Origin: JAXDBM01 sp964460245
Lineage (GTDB): Bacteria; Desulfobacterota; Syntrophia; Syntrophales; Fen-1087
Assembly (NCBI GenBank): GCA_964460245.1
Contig: CAYWTL010000002.1
Span: 1 to 64,000 of the forward strand
Length of the DNA: 64,000 nucleotides
Reading direction: 5' to 3'
A program made the translations under genes and the position numbers. Positions 34,445 to 43,065 of this stretch are shown here, in pieces (position 1 is the first letter of the stretch; each line of letters starts with the position of its first letter). The notes beneath the pieces were generated by a model. That model made no database searches. It was not told the origin of the DNA and was given only the letters and a program-made list of their open reading frames with translations.

Positions 34445-34473
34445 AGCCCGCGGTCCCTTCGGGACGGCGGGCT
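34445..34473. terminator. Hairpin between convergent aminotransferase and acylphosphatase genes
   Basis: A 13-bp stem with a single mismatch (AGCCCGCGGTCCC with GGGACGGCGGGCT) closes a TTC loop. No T run follows, but its place between convergent stops suits a bidirectional terminator. Confidence 0.45.
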
Positions 34474-34494
34474 GGCGCAGCGGGCGATTCGGCA

Positions 34495-34767
34495 TCAATA
34501 GCGGATCTCGAAGGCGTCGAAAGATTCGGTGCCCGCTTCTTCCCGCACCTGGACATCGCGAACCTGGGAAAGGCGGGGGCCTTTCCTGCACCAGCGCAGC
34601 ATGGCCGCGACGGATTCGTCCGCTCCCGCAAAGACGGCTTCCACCCGACCGTCCGGGAGGTTTCTGACCCAGCCGGTCAGGTTCAGGGAGAGGGCCGTCT
34701 TCCGCGTCTCGTGGCGGAACGCCACGCCCTGAACGAGGCCGGATAGGGTGACCCGGATCCGTTTCAA
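34495..34767 (-). CDS. Acylphosphatase
   Basis: Small enzyme that hydrolyses acyl phosphates. The 90 residues show the ferredoxin-like fold motifs with catalytic R18 (GLVQGVAFRHETR) and N36 (GWVRNLPDGRVEAVFAG). It directly follows ligA on the minus strand with a one-base gap. Confidence 0.93.
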   Translation of the reverse strand: MKRIRVTLSGLVQGVAFRHETRKTALSLNLTGWVRNLPDGRVEAVFAGADESVAAMLRWCRKGPRLSQVRDVQVREEAGTESFDAFEIRY

Positions 34768-34768
34768 G

Positions 34769-36817
34769 TCATTTCCTTCCGATCAACTCAAGAAAACCGT
34801 TTTCATCCAGTATGTTGATCCCCGCGTCCTGAGCTTTCCGCAACTTCGATCCGGGCGATTCGCCGGCAATGACGAAATCCGTGCTTTTCGTGACGGAGTC
34901 CGAGCAAGAGCCACCGAGGGATGCGATGATCCGCCGGGCCTCATTGCGGGTCATCCCGCTCAACGTGCCGGTCAGGACAAAGGATTTTCCCGACAGGGGC
35001 AGCGGCTGCGCCTGTGGGATTTCCGGTTGCCGGATGGCGACACCGGCCGATTTCAGCTTTTCGATCACCGACCGGTTCGAAAGCTCCTGAAAGAATTTTA
35101 CGATGCTTGCTGTAACTTCAGGTCCGATATCGCGGATGGCGACCAGGTCGCTCGTGGTTGCCGCCATGATCTCGTCGATGGTTCGGAAAGTCTGGGCGAG
35201 AATCCCGGCGGTCCGCTCGCCCACATGTCGAATGCCGAGGGCGAAGAGAAATTTGTCCAGGGGAGGGTTTTTTGATCGTTCGATCGCCTTAATCAAGTTC
35301 CCCGCAGATTTATCAGCCATTCGCTCCAGACTGAACAGGTGCTCCGGTTTCAAGGCGTAAAGGTCGGCAGGGTCCCTGATGAAACCCGTTGCCACCAGTC
35401 TGGAAACCAGCCGGTCACCGAGCCCTTCGATATCCATCCCGCCCCGGGAGGCAAAATGCTTGATGCACTCCCGGATCTTTGCCGGGCAGGCCATTCCGAT
35501 GCAGCGGTGCGCAGCCTCGCCCGCCAGCCGCACCACTTTTGATCCGCACTCAGGGCAGGATTCCGGAAACGCAAAAGGTTTCTCCAGACCCGTCCTCCTG
35601 GAGGCGACGACCTTAACGACTTCCGGGATCACATCGCCGGCCCGCTGGACCATGACGGTGTCGCCGATCCGGATGTCTTTCCGGTCGATTTCGTCCTGGT
35701 TGTGAAGGGTGGCGCGGCTCACGATCACGCCGGCGATGCGGACGGGCCGCATCACGGCAACCGGCGTAAGGACGCCGGTGCGTCCGACCTGAACGACAAT
35801 ATCCTCGATCACGGTCGTTTCCTGGGTGGCCGGAAATTTGCAGGCGATTGCCCAGCGCGGACTCCGCGAGACCGAACCGAGCACGCTTTGAAGCGACAGG
35901 TCGTCCACTTTGATGACGATGCCGTCGATTTCGTAGGGGAGTGTGTGGCGGCTTTCCGCCATTTGGTGGTAATAGTCGATGCAGTCCCGAATGCTATCGG
36001 CCCGGCGGATGTGGGGGTTGATCGGAAAACCCCATCGGGAGAGCGATTGAAGGGCTTCCCAGTGAGACGGGACGGACGCTCCCCGGATTTCTCCGAGGGC
36101 GTAGCAGAAGATGTCGAGGGGTCGTTTCGCCGTTTCCTTGGGGTTCAACTGCCGGAGTGATCCCGCCGCGGCATTGCGGGGATTGGCAAAGGCCGGCTCG
36201 CTCGCCGCCAAACGCCGCCGGTTCAGGTTTCGAAACGATTCGGCGTCGATGAAGACCTCGCCCCGAACCTCCATCCTTTCCGGTAACGGCGTTACGGCTG
36301 TTTCTTCTCCCTTTCCGTCCGAATCCGAAGCGATCATCATCGGGATGGAGCGGATTGTTTTGAGGTTCTGCGTCACGTCTTCGCCGACTGCACCGTCACC
36401 GCGCGTCGCACCGACGGCAAGGACGCCATTCTCATAAACCAGATTGACGGCGACGCCGTCCAGTTTGGGTTCCACGACGAACCGGAGGGCGCTTTCCCCG
36501 CCCAGAAGCCGCCGGATCCGTTCCTGAAAATCCAGAATATCCCCGTCGGTGAACGCATTGGCCAGGCTCAACATCGGCGTGGGGTGACGGAAAGTGAGGA
36601 ATTTTTCCAGGGGGGCTGCGCCGACGCGCCGAGTGGGGGAATCCGGTGAGACCAGCTCGGGGAATCGCTCCTCCAGCGCCAGCAGTTCCCGCATGAGACG
36701 GTCGTACTCCGCGTCCGTGATTTCCGGGTCGTCGAGCTGATAGTATCGGTGGCTGTGATGGCGGATCAGGGAATGGAGTTCGCCGATCCGCCTTTCGGCT
36801 GTTTCGAGGTCGGTCAT
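34769..36817 (-). CDS. ligA: NAD-dependent DNA ligase
   Basis: Seals nicks during replication and repair using NAD. Domains in order: Ia (ELHSLIRHHSHRYYQLDDPEITDAEYD), the adenylation domain with the active lysine in EPKLDG, an OB-fold, a zinc finger (CPECGSKVVR, then CIGMACPAK), the HhH region and a C-terminal BRCT domain (GKSFVLTGTLSGMTRNEA). 682 residues, normal. The ATG at 36817 overlaps the preceding small gene by 4 bases; the longer frame upstream is shadow. Confidence 0.97.
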   Translation of the reverse strand: MTDLETAERRIGELHSLIRHHSHRYYQLDDPEITDAEYDRLMRELLALEERFPELVSPDSPTRRVGAAPLEKFLTFRHPTPMLSLANAFTDGDILDFQERIRRLLGGESALRFVVEPKLDGVAVNLVYENGVLAVGATRGDGAVGEDVTQNLKTIRSIPMMIASDSDGKGEETAVTPLPERMEVRGEVFIDAESFRNLNRRRLAASEPAFANPRNAAAGSLRQLNPKETAKRPLDIFCYALGEIRGASVPSHWEALQSLSRWGFPINPHIRRADSIRDCIDYYHQMAESRHTLPYEIDGIVIKVDDLSLQSVLGSVSRSPRWAIACKFPATQETTVIEDIVVQVGRTGVLTPVAVMRPVRIAGVIVSRATLHNQDEIDRKDIRIGDTVMVQRAGDVIPEVVKVVASRRTGLEKPFAFPESCPECGSKVVRLAGEAAHRCIGMACPAKIRECIKHFASRGGMDIEGLGDRLVSRLVATGFIRDPADLYALKPEHLFSLERMADKSAGNLIKAIERSKNPPLDKFLFALGIRHVGERTAGILAQTFRTIDEIMAATTSDLVAIRDIGPEVTASIVKFFQELSNRSVIEKLKSAGVAIRQPEIPQAQPLPLSGKSFVLTGTLSGMTRNEARRIIASLGGSCSDSVTKSTDFVIAGESPGSKLRKAQDAGINILDENGFLELIGRK

Positions 36818-37092
36818 TTGATCCGTCTCAAATCGGGTTTCCCCGACTTCGGCGGCGCCGGGGCGCCGGATTCGGATTCGCGGGGCTGGCGTTTGGCAAT
36901 CTGCTCGTTGAAAATATGGTTCTTGGCCCGGACGGCATTGATCACGAAGAAAATGATGACCGCTTTTTCCCATTCCCGGGAAGCTTCGAAGCGCTCCATC
37001 CTGGTCTTGTATTTCTCCCATAAACCGGACAGGGTGGCCTCGTCCAGGCTCAGGATTTGTTCCGCGATTTTTTGCAGGGCGGATTCGATCAT
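36814..37092 (-). CDS. Hypothetical protein translationally coupled to ligA
   Basis: A 92-residue protein with a helical N-terminal part (about 1-65), a few hydrophobic residues (AVIIFFVINAV, too short and amphipathic to call a membrane helix) and a proline/serine-rich C-terminus. It ends in the ATGA overlap with ligA and follows a strong promoter, so it is likely expressed. I recognise no family. Its place suggests a conserved ligA leader gene, but not a function. Confidence 0.6.
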   Translation of the reverse strand: MIESALQKIAEQILSLDEATLSGLWEKYKTRMERFEASREWEKAVIIFFVINAVRAKNHIFNEQIAKRQPRESESGAPAPPKSGKPDLRRIK

Positions 37093-37126
37093 GACGGTCG
37101 GTCCTTCGGCAGATCAATGCGCCCTC

Positions 37127-37156
37127 TTTATAGATGCACGCCTCCCGAAATGTCAA
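37127..37156 (-). promoter_or_regulatory. Sigma70 promoter of the ligA operon
   Basis: TTGACA (37156-37151), an 18-base spacer and TATAAA (37132-37127) on the minus strand, 35 bases before the small gene upstream of ligA. Confidence 0.6.
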
Positions 37157-37279
37157 ACGAAAGATTCCCCGGGCGATCATCCCTCATCTGGGGGGTAAGC
37201 TTTTTTCGGTTTATCGGCCTGGGCAAATGTGTTAAGGTTCACTGAAAAAACAGACAGAGCGTTTCGAGGTGAAAGCGGG

Positions 37280-37768
37280 ATGACAAAATCGATGTATGCG
37301 CCCTGGCGAATGGCTTATATCAGAAGCGAAAAGCCCACAGGTTGCATTTTCTGCAGGGATTCGATCCGGAAAGACGACCTGATTCTCATTGAGGGGAAGA
37401 AGGCCTTTGTCATGCTGAACCGCTATCCCTACATCAGCGGGCATCTCATGGTGATCCCGTTCCGCCATGTTCGGCAGATCGAGGACCTTCATCCCCTCGA
37501 AAAGTCGGAAACCCTGGAGCTGATCGAAATTTCCGTGAGATCCCTGAAGGAAGTCATGCGGCCGGAGGGATTCAACATCGGCATGAACCTGGGAAAAGCA
37601 GCCGGGGCCGGCGTCGACGACCATCTTCATGTCCACGTTATTCCCCGGTGGAATGGGGACACGAATTTCATGAGCACGGTGGGAAGCATCCGCGTAATCC
37701 CGGAAGATCTTTACCGGACAAGGGATTCCCTGCGGCCCTGCTTCAAGAAATATTGCCAGGAGGATTGA
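37280..37768 (+). CDS. HIT-family nucleotide hydrolase/phosphorylase
   Basis: Histidine-triad protein of 162 residues with the active motif HLHVHVIPRW. The N-terminal region PTGCIFC and the Ap4A-phosphorylase-like sequence MVIPFRHVRQIEDL place it near the dinucleoside-polyphosphate branch. The probable substrate is a nucleotide phosphate ester. The ATG at 37280 has GAGGTG upstream; more upstream in-frame codons lack similarity. One base separates it from the LapA-like gene. Confidence 0.9.
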   Translation: MTKSMYAPWRMAYIRSEKPTGCIFCRDSIRKDDLILIEGKKAFVMLNRYPYISGHLMVIPFRHVRQIEDLHPLEKSETLELIEISVRSLKEVMRPEGFNIGMNLGKAAGAGVDDHLHVHVIPRWNGDTNFMSTVGSIRVIPEDLYRTRDSLRPCFKKYCQED

Positions 37769-37769
37769 A

Positions 37770-38102
37770 ATGAAGCTTTTCTATACGGTCATCGTGGTTC
37801 TGGTTATGCTGTTCATTATCACATTTTCGCTGGAGAACACGGAGCCCGTGTCCCTGCAGTATCTGGAGTATCGCATCGTGGTGAAGACCTATATGCTTCT
37901 TTTCATCTCCTTTCTCGCCGGAGTTGTCTTTGCGGGTTTCATGGGCATTGTGGAACGGTTCCGGCTGTCCCGGACGATCACGAAATTGAACAAGACCATT
38001 CGGGAATTGAGAAGGGATCTGAGGGCCAACGAGGCGCCGCAGCTTCTGGACGACAAGGCGGAGGACCCCGGCGGTGCAAAGAGCGGTTCCCCGATGTCCT
38101 GA
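37770..38102 (+). CDS. LapA-like membrane protein (DUF1049)
   Basis: A 110-residue inner-membrane protein with two transmembrane helices (about 3-22 and 40-61) around the short motif FSLENTEPVSLQYL, then a coiled-coil tail with RTITKLNKTIRELRRDL. In E. coli LapA works with LapB in LPS assembly control; no lapB is next to it here, although a TPR protein lies in the Kdo operon. Confidence 0.85.
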   Translation: MKLFYTVIVVLVMLFIITFSLENTEPVSLQYLEYRIVVKTYMLLFISFLAGVVFAGFMGIVERFRLSRTITKLNKTIRELRRDLRANEAPQLLDDKAEDPGGAKSGSPMS

Positions 38103-38116
38103 TTCGGCAGCCGAAG

Positions 38117-38656
38117 ATGAAGGGATCCATCCAGCGCCCCGCGTCAGATCATCTCTCCTTTCATGCGCCGAAAAAAGACCTCTCCGGGTTGCGCTTCGCC
38201 GCCGACGCCAATCTGGGCAGGCTGGTCACATGGATGCGCATGCTGGGATATGACACGCAGGTCGATCGGGGCAAAGCGGACAGGTGGTTTTTGCGCCGTG
38301 CCCGGGAGGAGTCTCGGATTGTCCTGACGCGGAAGCGGGACCTGGCCGAAAGGCAGTTTACGGGCAGGATCCTCGTCATCGCCGCGGACCGAGTTCCGCA
38401 GCAGCTCCAAGAGGTTGTCGAACGGTTCGGTCTTCGTCCGGCGCCGGAGATGTTTTTCAGCAGATGCCTGCGGTGTAATCAGGTCCTGGAGAAGGTTGAG
38501 AGGGGCGAAGTCGAGAACCGGATTCCCGAATATGTCTATCAAAACACGGACGATTTTCGCGAGTGCCCGCAATGCCGGCGGATCTACTGGCCAGGCACCC
38601 ACGGCGAGAACGCCCGCCGGTTTCTCAAACGGCACATTCCCGGTCATCCCCCTTGA
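38117..38656 (+). CDS. Mut7-C RNase-domain protein with zinc ribbon
   Basis: The 179-residue protein has a PIN-like Mut7-C domain (RFAADANLGRLVTWMRMLGYDT, then RIVLTRKRDL) and a C-terminal zinc ribbon (CLRCNQVL and CPQCRRIYWPGTH). It is presumed to be a ribonuclease from the domain name; its bacterial role is unknown. Its last 32 bases overlap the convergent MoaB/MogA-like gene. Confidence 0.87.
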   Translation: MKGSIQRPASDHLSFHAPKKDLSGLRFAADANLGRLVTWMRMLGYDTQVDRGKADRWFLRRAREESRIVLTRKRDLAERQFTGRILVIAADRVPQQLQEVVERFGLRPAPEMFFSRCLRCNQVLEKVERGEVENRIPEYVYQNTDDFRECPQCRRIYWPGTHGENARRFLKRHIPGHPP

Positions 38657-39116
38657 TCTTTTCGATTGCGTGCCGGATCGCAGGGAGGATGACGGAGAGG
38701 TTTTCGCGGACGCTCTTCGGGCTGCCCGGCAGGTTGACGATCAGCGTCCGGCCCCGGATGCCGGCAACGGCCCGCGAGATCAGGGCATGAGGCGTGACTC
38801 GATGGCTTTCCCGGCGCATGGCTTCCGCCATGCCGGGGACCTCCCGGTCGATGACCGCCATCGTGGCGTCCGGCGTCACGTCCCTCGGGGAAACGCCGGT
38901 CCCGCCGGTCGTGACGACCAGGTCCATTTTCCGGCAATCGGCGAAATCGATGAGCGATTCCCGGATCGGATCGATCTCATCCGGCACGATTGCGCGCTCC
39001 CCGATCTCGATCCCGATTCCCTCCAGCATCTTCACGATCTCCGGGCCGCTTTTGTCTTCGCGGGTTCCCTGCGATCCTCTGTCGCTGACGGTGATTATGC
39101 CGGCGCGGATGGTCAA
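38625..39116 (-). CDS. Molybdopterin adenylyltransferase-like protein (MogA/MoaB)
   Basis: A molybdopterin-binding-fold protein of 163 residues: IITVSDRGSQGTREDKSG, the phosphate loop TTGGTGVSPRDVTPDAT and a C-terminal LPGSPKSVREN. It adenylates molybdopterin before metal insertion, which fits the Mo/W formate dehydrogenase in this window. MogA and MoaB cannot be told apart with certainty. TTG start one base after the stop of the EF-G-like gene. Confidence 0.88.
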   Translation of the reverse strand: MTIRAGIITVSDRGSQGTREDKSGPEIVKMLEGIGIEIGERAIVPDEIDPIRESLIDFADCRKMDLVVTTGGTGVSPRDVTPDATMAVIDREVPGMAEAMRRESHRVTPHALISRAVAGIRGRTLIVNLPGSPKSVRENLSVILPAIRHAIEKIKGDDRECAV

Positions 39117-39117
39117 A

Positions 39118-41202
39118 CTATACCTCTTCCTTTTTGGCCTTGAAGTCCGCGATGATTTTTTCCGCGATAAAGGGAGGAACTTCCTCGTAGTGCGAGTGCG
39201 TGTGGGTGAACGTGCCGCGGCCGCTGGTCATGGAGCGCAAGTCAGGAGCATATTTGAGGATTTCTGCAAGCGGGGCCTGGCCTTTGATGATCTGGTTGGT
39301 GCCGCGGGTGTCCATTCCCAGCACGCGCCCCCTGCGGCTGTTCAAATCGCCGATGACATCCCCCATGTATTCGTCGGGAATTTCGATATCGATGTTGACG
39401 ATGGGCTCGAGCAAGGTGGGCTGGCAGGCCAGAATGCCCTTCTTGAAGCCGAGCGAACCGGCGATCTTGAACGCCATTTCGGAAGAGTCGACGGTGTGGA
39501 AGGAACCGTCCACCAGGGTTACTTTCACATCCACGATCGGATAGCCCGCCAAGGCTCCTTCCCCCATGGCCTCGACGATTCCCTTTTCGACGGCCGGCCG
39601 GTACTGCTGGGGAATGACGCCGCCGACGATCTTGTCGACGAACTCAAACCCGCCGCCGCGGGGCAGGGGCTCGATATCGAGCCAGCAATCGCCGAACTGG
39701 CCCCGGCCGCCCGACTGTTTCTTGTAGCGGCCCTGGACATTGGTTTTGCTTTTGATGGTCTCCTTGTAAGGCACCTTGGGGATCTTGAGGTTGACCTCCA
39801 CGCCGAATTTCCGTTTCATTTTCTCCACGGCGACCTCGATGTGGATCTGTCCCATCCCGGAGAGAATCATTTCCTTGGTCTGTTCCTCCCTGCGGAAGTT
39901 CAGCGTGGGGTCCTCTTCCGTCAGGCGGTGGATCGAAGAGACGATCTTGTCCTCGTCGCCCCTCGATTTGGGCTCGATGGCGAAGGACATGATGGGGGGA
40001 GGGATTTCCAGCTTGTCGAACAGGATAGGCGCCTTCTCGTTGCAGATCGTGTCTCCCGTCGCCGTATCCTTCAATTTTGCCAGGACGGCGATATCTCCGG
40101 GGATGAGGATTTCGGCGGGTTTCTGGTTTTTCCCCTCCAGGAAAAAGGCATTGCTGAAGCGCTCGGTCAGCTTTCGAGTGGCGTTGAAAATGCTTCCCTC
40201 GGAACTGAGCGTGCCCGAATAGACGCGGAAGAGGGTGAGCCGGCCCGCATAGGGATCGGCAATCGTTTTGAATACCATGGCGGAAAAGGGCTCCGATGCC
40301 TCCGGATGCCGCTGCTCCTTCTCTTCTTTCCCCGGTTTCTTGCCGGTGACCGCGCCCCGGTCAACCGGCGAAGGGAGGTACTGGACGATCATGTCCATCA
40401 ACGTTGAAATCCCGATGTTTTTCGTGGCCGAACCGCAGACGGCGGGAAACAGGGAGCCGGAGGCGATCCCCTTGCGCAGTCCCGCGGCCAACTCTTCCGG
40501 CATGAGTTCACCGCTTTCCAGGTATTTGTCCATCAATGCCTCGTCGCACTCGGCGATATCTTCGACCATGGTTTCGCGGCACTGTTCCGCTTCGCCTTCC
40601 ATCTCTGAGGGAATCTCCGCGGACTTGAAGCTTCCCTTCGGGTCGTCGAAGAAATAAGCCTTCCTGGCCAGCAGGTCGACGATGCCCGTGAAGCCGTCTT
40701 CCTTACCGATGGGCAGGAAAAGAGGGGTTGCTTTCCGGCCGATTCTTTCCTTGACGCTGTCGACGGATTTCATGAAGTCGGCCCGCTCCCGGTCCATGCG
40801 GTTCACGAAGAGGATTCTCGGCAGTTTGAATTCATCGGCCAATTCCCAGACCTTCTGTGTCTGGAACTCGACGCCGCCGACCGCGTCGATGACAACGACG
40901 GCGCTGTCGATGATGCGAAGGCAGCTTTTGGTGTCGAAGGCGAAGTTGGAGTCGCCCGGCGTGTCCACGATGTTGATTTTGTGCTTGTTCCAGTCGAAGA
41001 AATTGGTTGCGGCGCTGATGGAGATGCGTCGTTTCTGTTCTTCCGGCTCATAATCCATGCCGGAGCTCCCGTCATCCACCCGGCCCGGCCTGTCCGTTTT
41101 TCCGGCCGTGAAAAGGAACGCTTCACAGAGCGATGTCTTGCCCGTTCCGCCGTGTCCGATGATGGCCACGTTTCTCAGCGAGGTTGATTCATATTTTGCC
41201 AT
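39118..41202 (-). CDS. EF-G-like translational GTPase (non-canonical)
   Basis: A 694-residue paralog of elongation factor G with all domains: the G domain has GHGGTGKTS (16-24) instead of the canonical AHIDAGKT, then DTPGDSNFAFD in place of DTPGHVDF and NRMDRERAD, followed by domains II-V. The changed P-loop and G3 are typical of the FusA2-like branch, whose role on the ribosome is not settled; the canonical fusA should lie elsewhere. AAGGAG precedes the ATG. Confidence 0.9.
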   Translation of the reverse strand: MAKYESTSLRNVAIIGHGGTGKTSLCEAFLFTAGKTDRPGRVDDGSSGMDYEPEEQKRRISISAATNFFDWNKHKINIVDTPGDSNFAFDTKSCLRIIDSAVVVIDAVGGVEFQTQKVWELADEFKLPRILFVNRMDRERADFMKSVDSVKERIGRKATPLFLPIGKEDGFTGIVDLLARKAYFFDDPKGSFKSAEIPSEMEGEAEQCRETMVEDIAECDEALMDKYLESGELMPEELAAGLRKGIASGSLFPAVCGSATKNIGISTLMDMIVQYLPSPVDRGAVTGKKPGKEEKEQRHPEASEPFSAMVFKTIADPYAGRLTLFRVYSGTLSSEGSIFNATRKLTERFSNAFFLEGKNQKPAEILIPGDIAVLAKLKDTATGDTICNEKAPILFDKLEIPPPIMSFAIEPKSRGDEDKIVSSIHRLTEEDPTLNFRREEQTKEMILSGMGQIHIEVAVEKMKRKFGVEVNLKIPKVPYKETIKSKTNVQGRYKKQSGGRGQFGDCWLDIEPLPRGGGFEFVDKIVGGVIPQQYRPAVEKGIVEAMGEGALAGYPIVDVKVTLVDGSFHTVDSSEMAFKIAGSLGFKKGILACQPTLLEPIVNIDIEIPDEYMGDVIGDLNSRRGRVLGMDTRGTNQIIKGQAPLAEILKYAPDLRSMTSGRGTFTHTHSHYEEVPPFIAEKIIADFKAKKEEV

Positions 41203-41248
41203 GGCTGCTCCTTTCCGGGTACCAAACCGATGTTCGTCGTGGTCGTGC

Positions 41249-41278
41249 TGTTTAGCTTAACCCCTCCTTTGAAGTCAA
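41249..41278 (-). promoter_or_regulatory. Candidate promoter of the EF-G-like gene
   Basis: TTGACT (41278-41273), an 18-base spacer and TAAACA (41254-41249) on the minus strand, 47 bases before the ATG. The -10 box is weak. Confidence 0.35.
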
Positions 41279-41388
41279 GACAATTCTCGGAAAAACGGAG
41301 TGGAGCGGGTGCGCAAATGGGTTGTCCCGACCCCGGACTTCCGCCGATTTCGCCATGGGCGCGACGATCATTGAGTGCGATAATTGAG

Positions 41389-41417
41389 TTGACAGACTGG
41401 CTTGATGACAGTATAAA
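41389..41417 (+). promoter_or_regulatory. Strong sigma70 promoter of the biotin carboxylase operon
   Basis: Perfect TTGACA, a 17-base spacer and TATAAA. Start of transcription is expected near 41424, about 100 bases before the ATG. Confidence 0.7.
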
Positions 41418-41526
41418 ACCTCCTTTATTCAAGGGGAATATTTGTGAGGGATGGTAAATGCCCTGATATATTAGCCATTTGGATCTTTTTGGGGCGGATG
41501 GACTGAAGATTCCGGAAGGGGTGGCC

Positions 41527-42981
41527 ATGGCAGTGCGGAAAATCAGGAAGGTGTTGATTGCAAACCGGGGTGAAATTGCCCTGAGGGTGATGAGAACCGT
41601 GCAGGAACTGGGCCTCGACGCCGTCGTGGTCTATGAGAAACCCGACAGAAACGCCTATTACGTGCGGCTGGCGGATGATGCCGTCATGATCGGGGAAGGA
41701 CCGCGGAAGGATTACCTGAATATCGACAAGGTCATTTGGGCCGCCCGAAAGAGCGGCGCCGACGCCATCCATCCGGGCTATGGCTTTCTGGCGGAAAACG
41801 CCGATTTTTCAGAGGCATGCGAGAAGGAGGGCATTGTCTTCATCGGTCCGCCACCCGGGGTGATTCGCGATCTCGGCAACAAGGTCGTGGCCCGGAAGAT
41901 CATGGAGCGTGCCGGCATTCCGTTCATTCCCGGCACGGGAGACCTGATGCGCGGGAGCGCCGGTCTCAATGAAGCTTTTGCCTTCGCAAACAGGCACGGA
42001 TACCCGGTCATGCTGAAGGCCTCGTCGGGCGGCGGCGGGCGGGGGATCCGGAAAGTCGTCAGTGAAGCCGATCTGATCGTGCAGCTTCCCCAGGCGCGGG
42101 CGGAAGCGCTTTCGGCCTTCAACGATGAAAGCATATACATGGAGAAATTCATCGAAGCGCCTCGGCATGTGGAGATCCAGATCCTGGCGGATCGGCACGG
42201 CCGGATCATTCACCTGGGTTCCCGCGACTGCTCCATTCAGCGGAGACATCAGAAACTGCTGGAGATCGCACCGGCGGAGCTGCCGAAAGACGTGCTCGAA
42301 TCCATGTATGATTGCGCGATCCGGGCGTCCCGGGAGGCGGGTTACATCAGCGCCGGCACGGTCGAGTTCCTGGTCGATTCCAGAACCGACGAGTTCTGGT
42401 TCATGGAGATGAACACGAGGCTTCAGGTCGAGCACACCGTCACAGAGGAACTGACCGGTATTGATATCGTCCGGGAGCAGATCCGCATCGCTGAAGGCTG
42501 TCGGCTGGAAATCCCCAAGGAGCGGATCATCCTGCTGGGCAAGGCCGTGCAGGTCCGGATCAACGCCGAGGATCCCAAGAATAATTTCATGCCGGAAGGG
42601 GGCAAACGCGTCGATGTGTATCAGTCATCCGGGGGACCCGGCGTCCGTCTGGACGGCGCCGTCTACCAGGGATTCAAAATCCCCACGGAATACGATTCCC
42701 TTCTGGTCAAGATGACCGTCCGGGGGTACAACTGGGAGCAGACGCTGCAGCGGTTGCGAAGAGCCCTGAACGGATTCCTCATCGTGGGACCGAAGACGAC
42801 CATTCCGTTCTACCTCGCCATCTGCGATGAACCCGATTTTCAGGCCGGGCGGTTCGATACCGGTTACATCGAATCCCATCCGGAGATTTTCAACTATCCC
42901 GAGCCGGAGCGGGAAGTGGCCAAGCTGGCGAAGCTGATCGCGGAGATTCATGCGAAAAAAGTCAATCCCTATGCCGCCTGA
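41527..42981 (+). CDS. Biotin carboxylase subunit
   Basis: ATP-dependent carboxylation of a protein-bound biotin with bicarbonate. The 484 residues contain the ATP-grasp fold: KVLIANRGEIALRVMRT, HPGYGFLAENADF, the glycine-rich KASSGGGGRGIR, and FMEMNTRLQVEHTVTE. No biotin-carrier domain is attached; the carrier is on the next gene. It can be named AccC or PycA depending on the partner; the neighbour points to a two-subunit pyruvate-carboxylase-like enzyme. GGAAGGGG before the ATG; a GTG two codons upstream is possible. Confidence 0.95.
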   Translation: MAVRKIRKVLIANRGEIALRVMRTVQELGLDAVVVYEKPDRNAYYVRLADDAVMIGEGPRKDYLNIDKVIWAARKSGADAIHPGYGFLAENADFSEACEKEGIVFIGPPPGVIRDLGNKVVARKIMERAGIPFIPGTGDLMRGSAGLNEAFAFANRHGYPVMLKASSGGGGRGIRKVVSEADLIVQLPQARAEALSAFNDESIYMEKFIEAPRHVEIQILADRHGRIIHLGSRDCSIQRRHQKLLEIAPAELPKDVLESMYDCAIRASREAGYISAGTVEFLVDSRTDEFWFMEMNTRLQVEHTVTEELTGIDIVREQIRIAEGCRLEIPKERIILLGKAVQVRINAEDPKNNFMPEGGKRVDVYQSSGGPGVRLDGAVYQGFKIPTEYDSLLVKMTVRGYNWEQTLQRLRRALNGFLIVGPKTTIPFYLAICDEPDFQAGRFDTGYIESHPEIFNYPEPEREVAKLAKLIAEIHAKKVNPYAA

Positions 42982-43065
42982 GTCCGGTCGCAGAAGGCTG
43001 CGGAACACCCCGGCGAAGATCGCGATCGTGAAGAGACAAAAGATGGAAAGCAGGGCAGATCATTT

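Larger units (their letters stand above)
41203..41526. other. 324-base divergent intergenic region
   Basis: Lies between the EF-G-like gene and the biotin carboxylase. It holds one clear plus-strand promoter and one weaker minus-strand promoter, and a leader of about 100 bases before the carboxylase. No tRNA, repeat or credible small ORF was seen in the rest. Confidence 0.6.

Noticed and set aside
41203..41526. tRNA, small RNA or riboswitch in the largest intergenic gap
   Set aside because: No cloverleaf, T-loop consensus or known aptamer sequence was seen; only promoter elements are supported.
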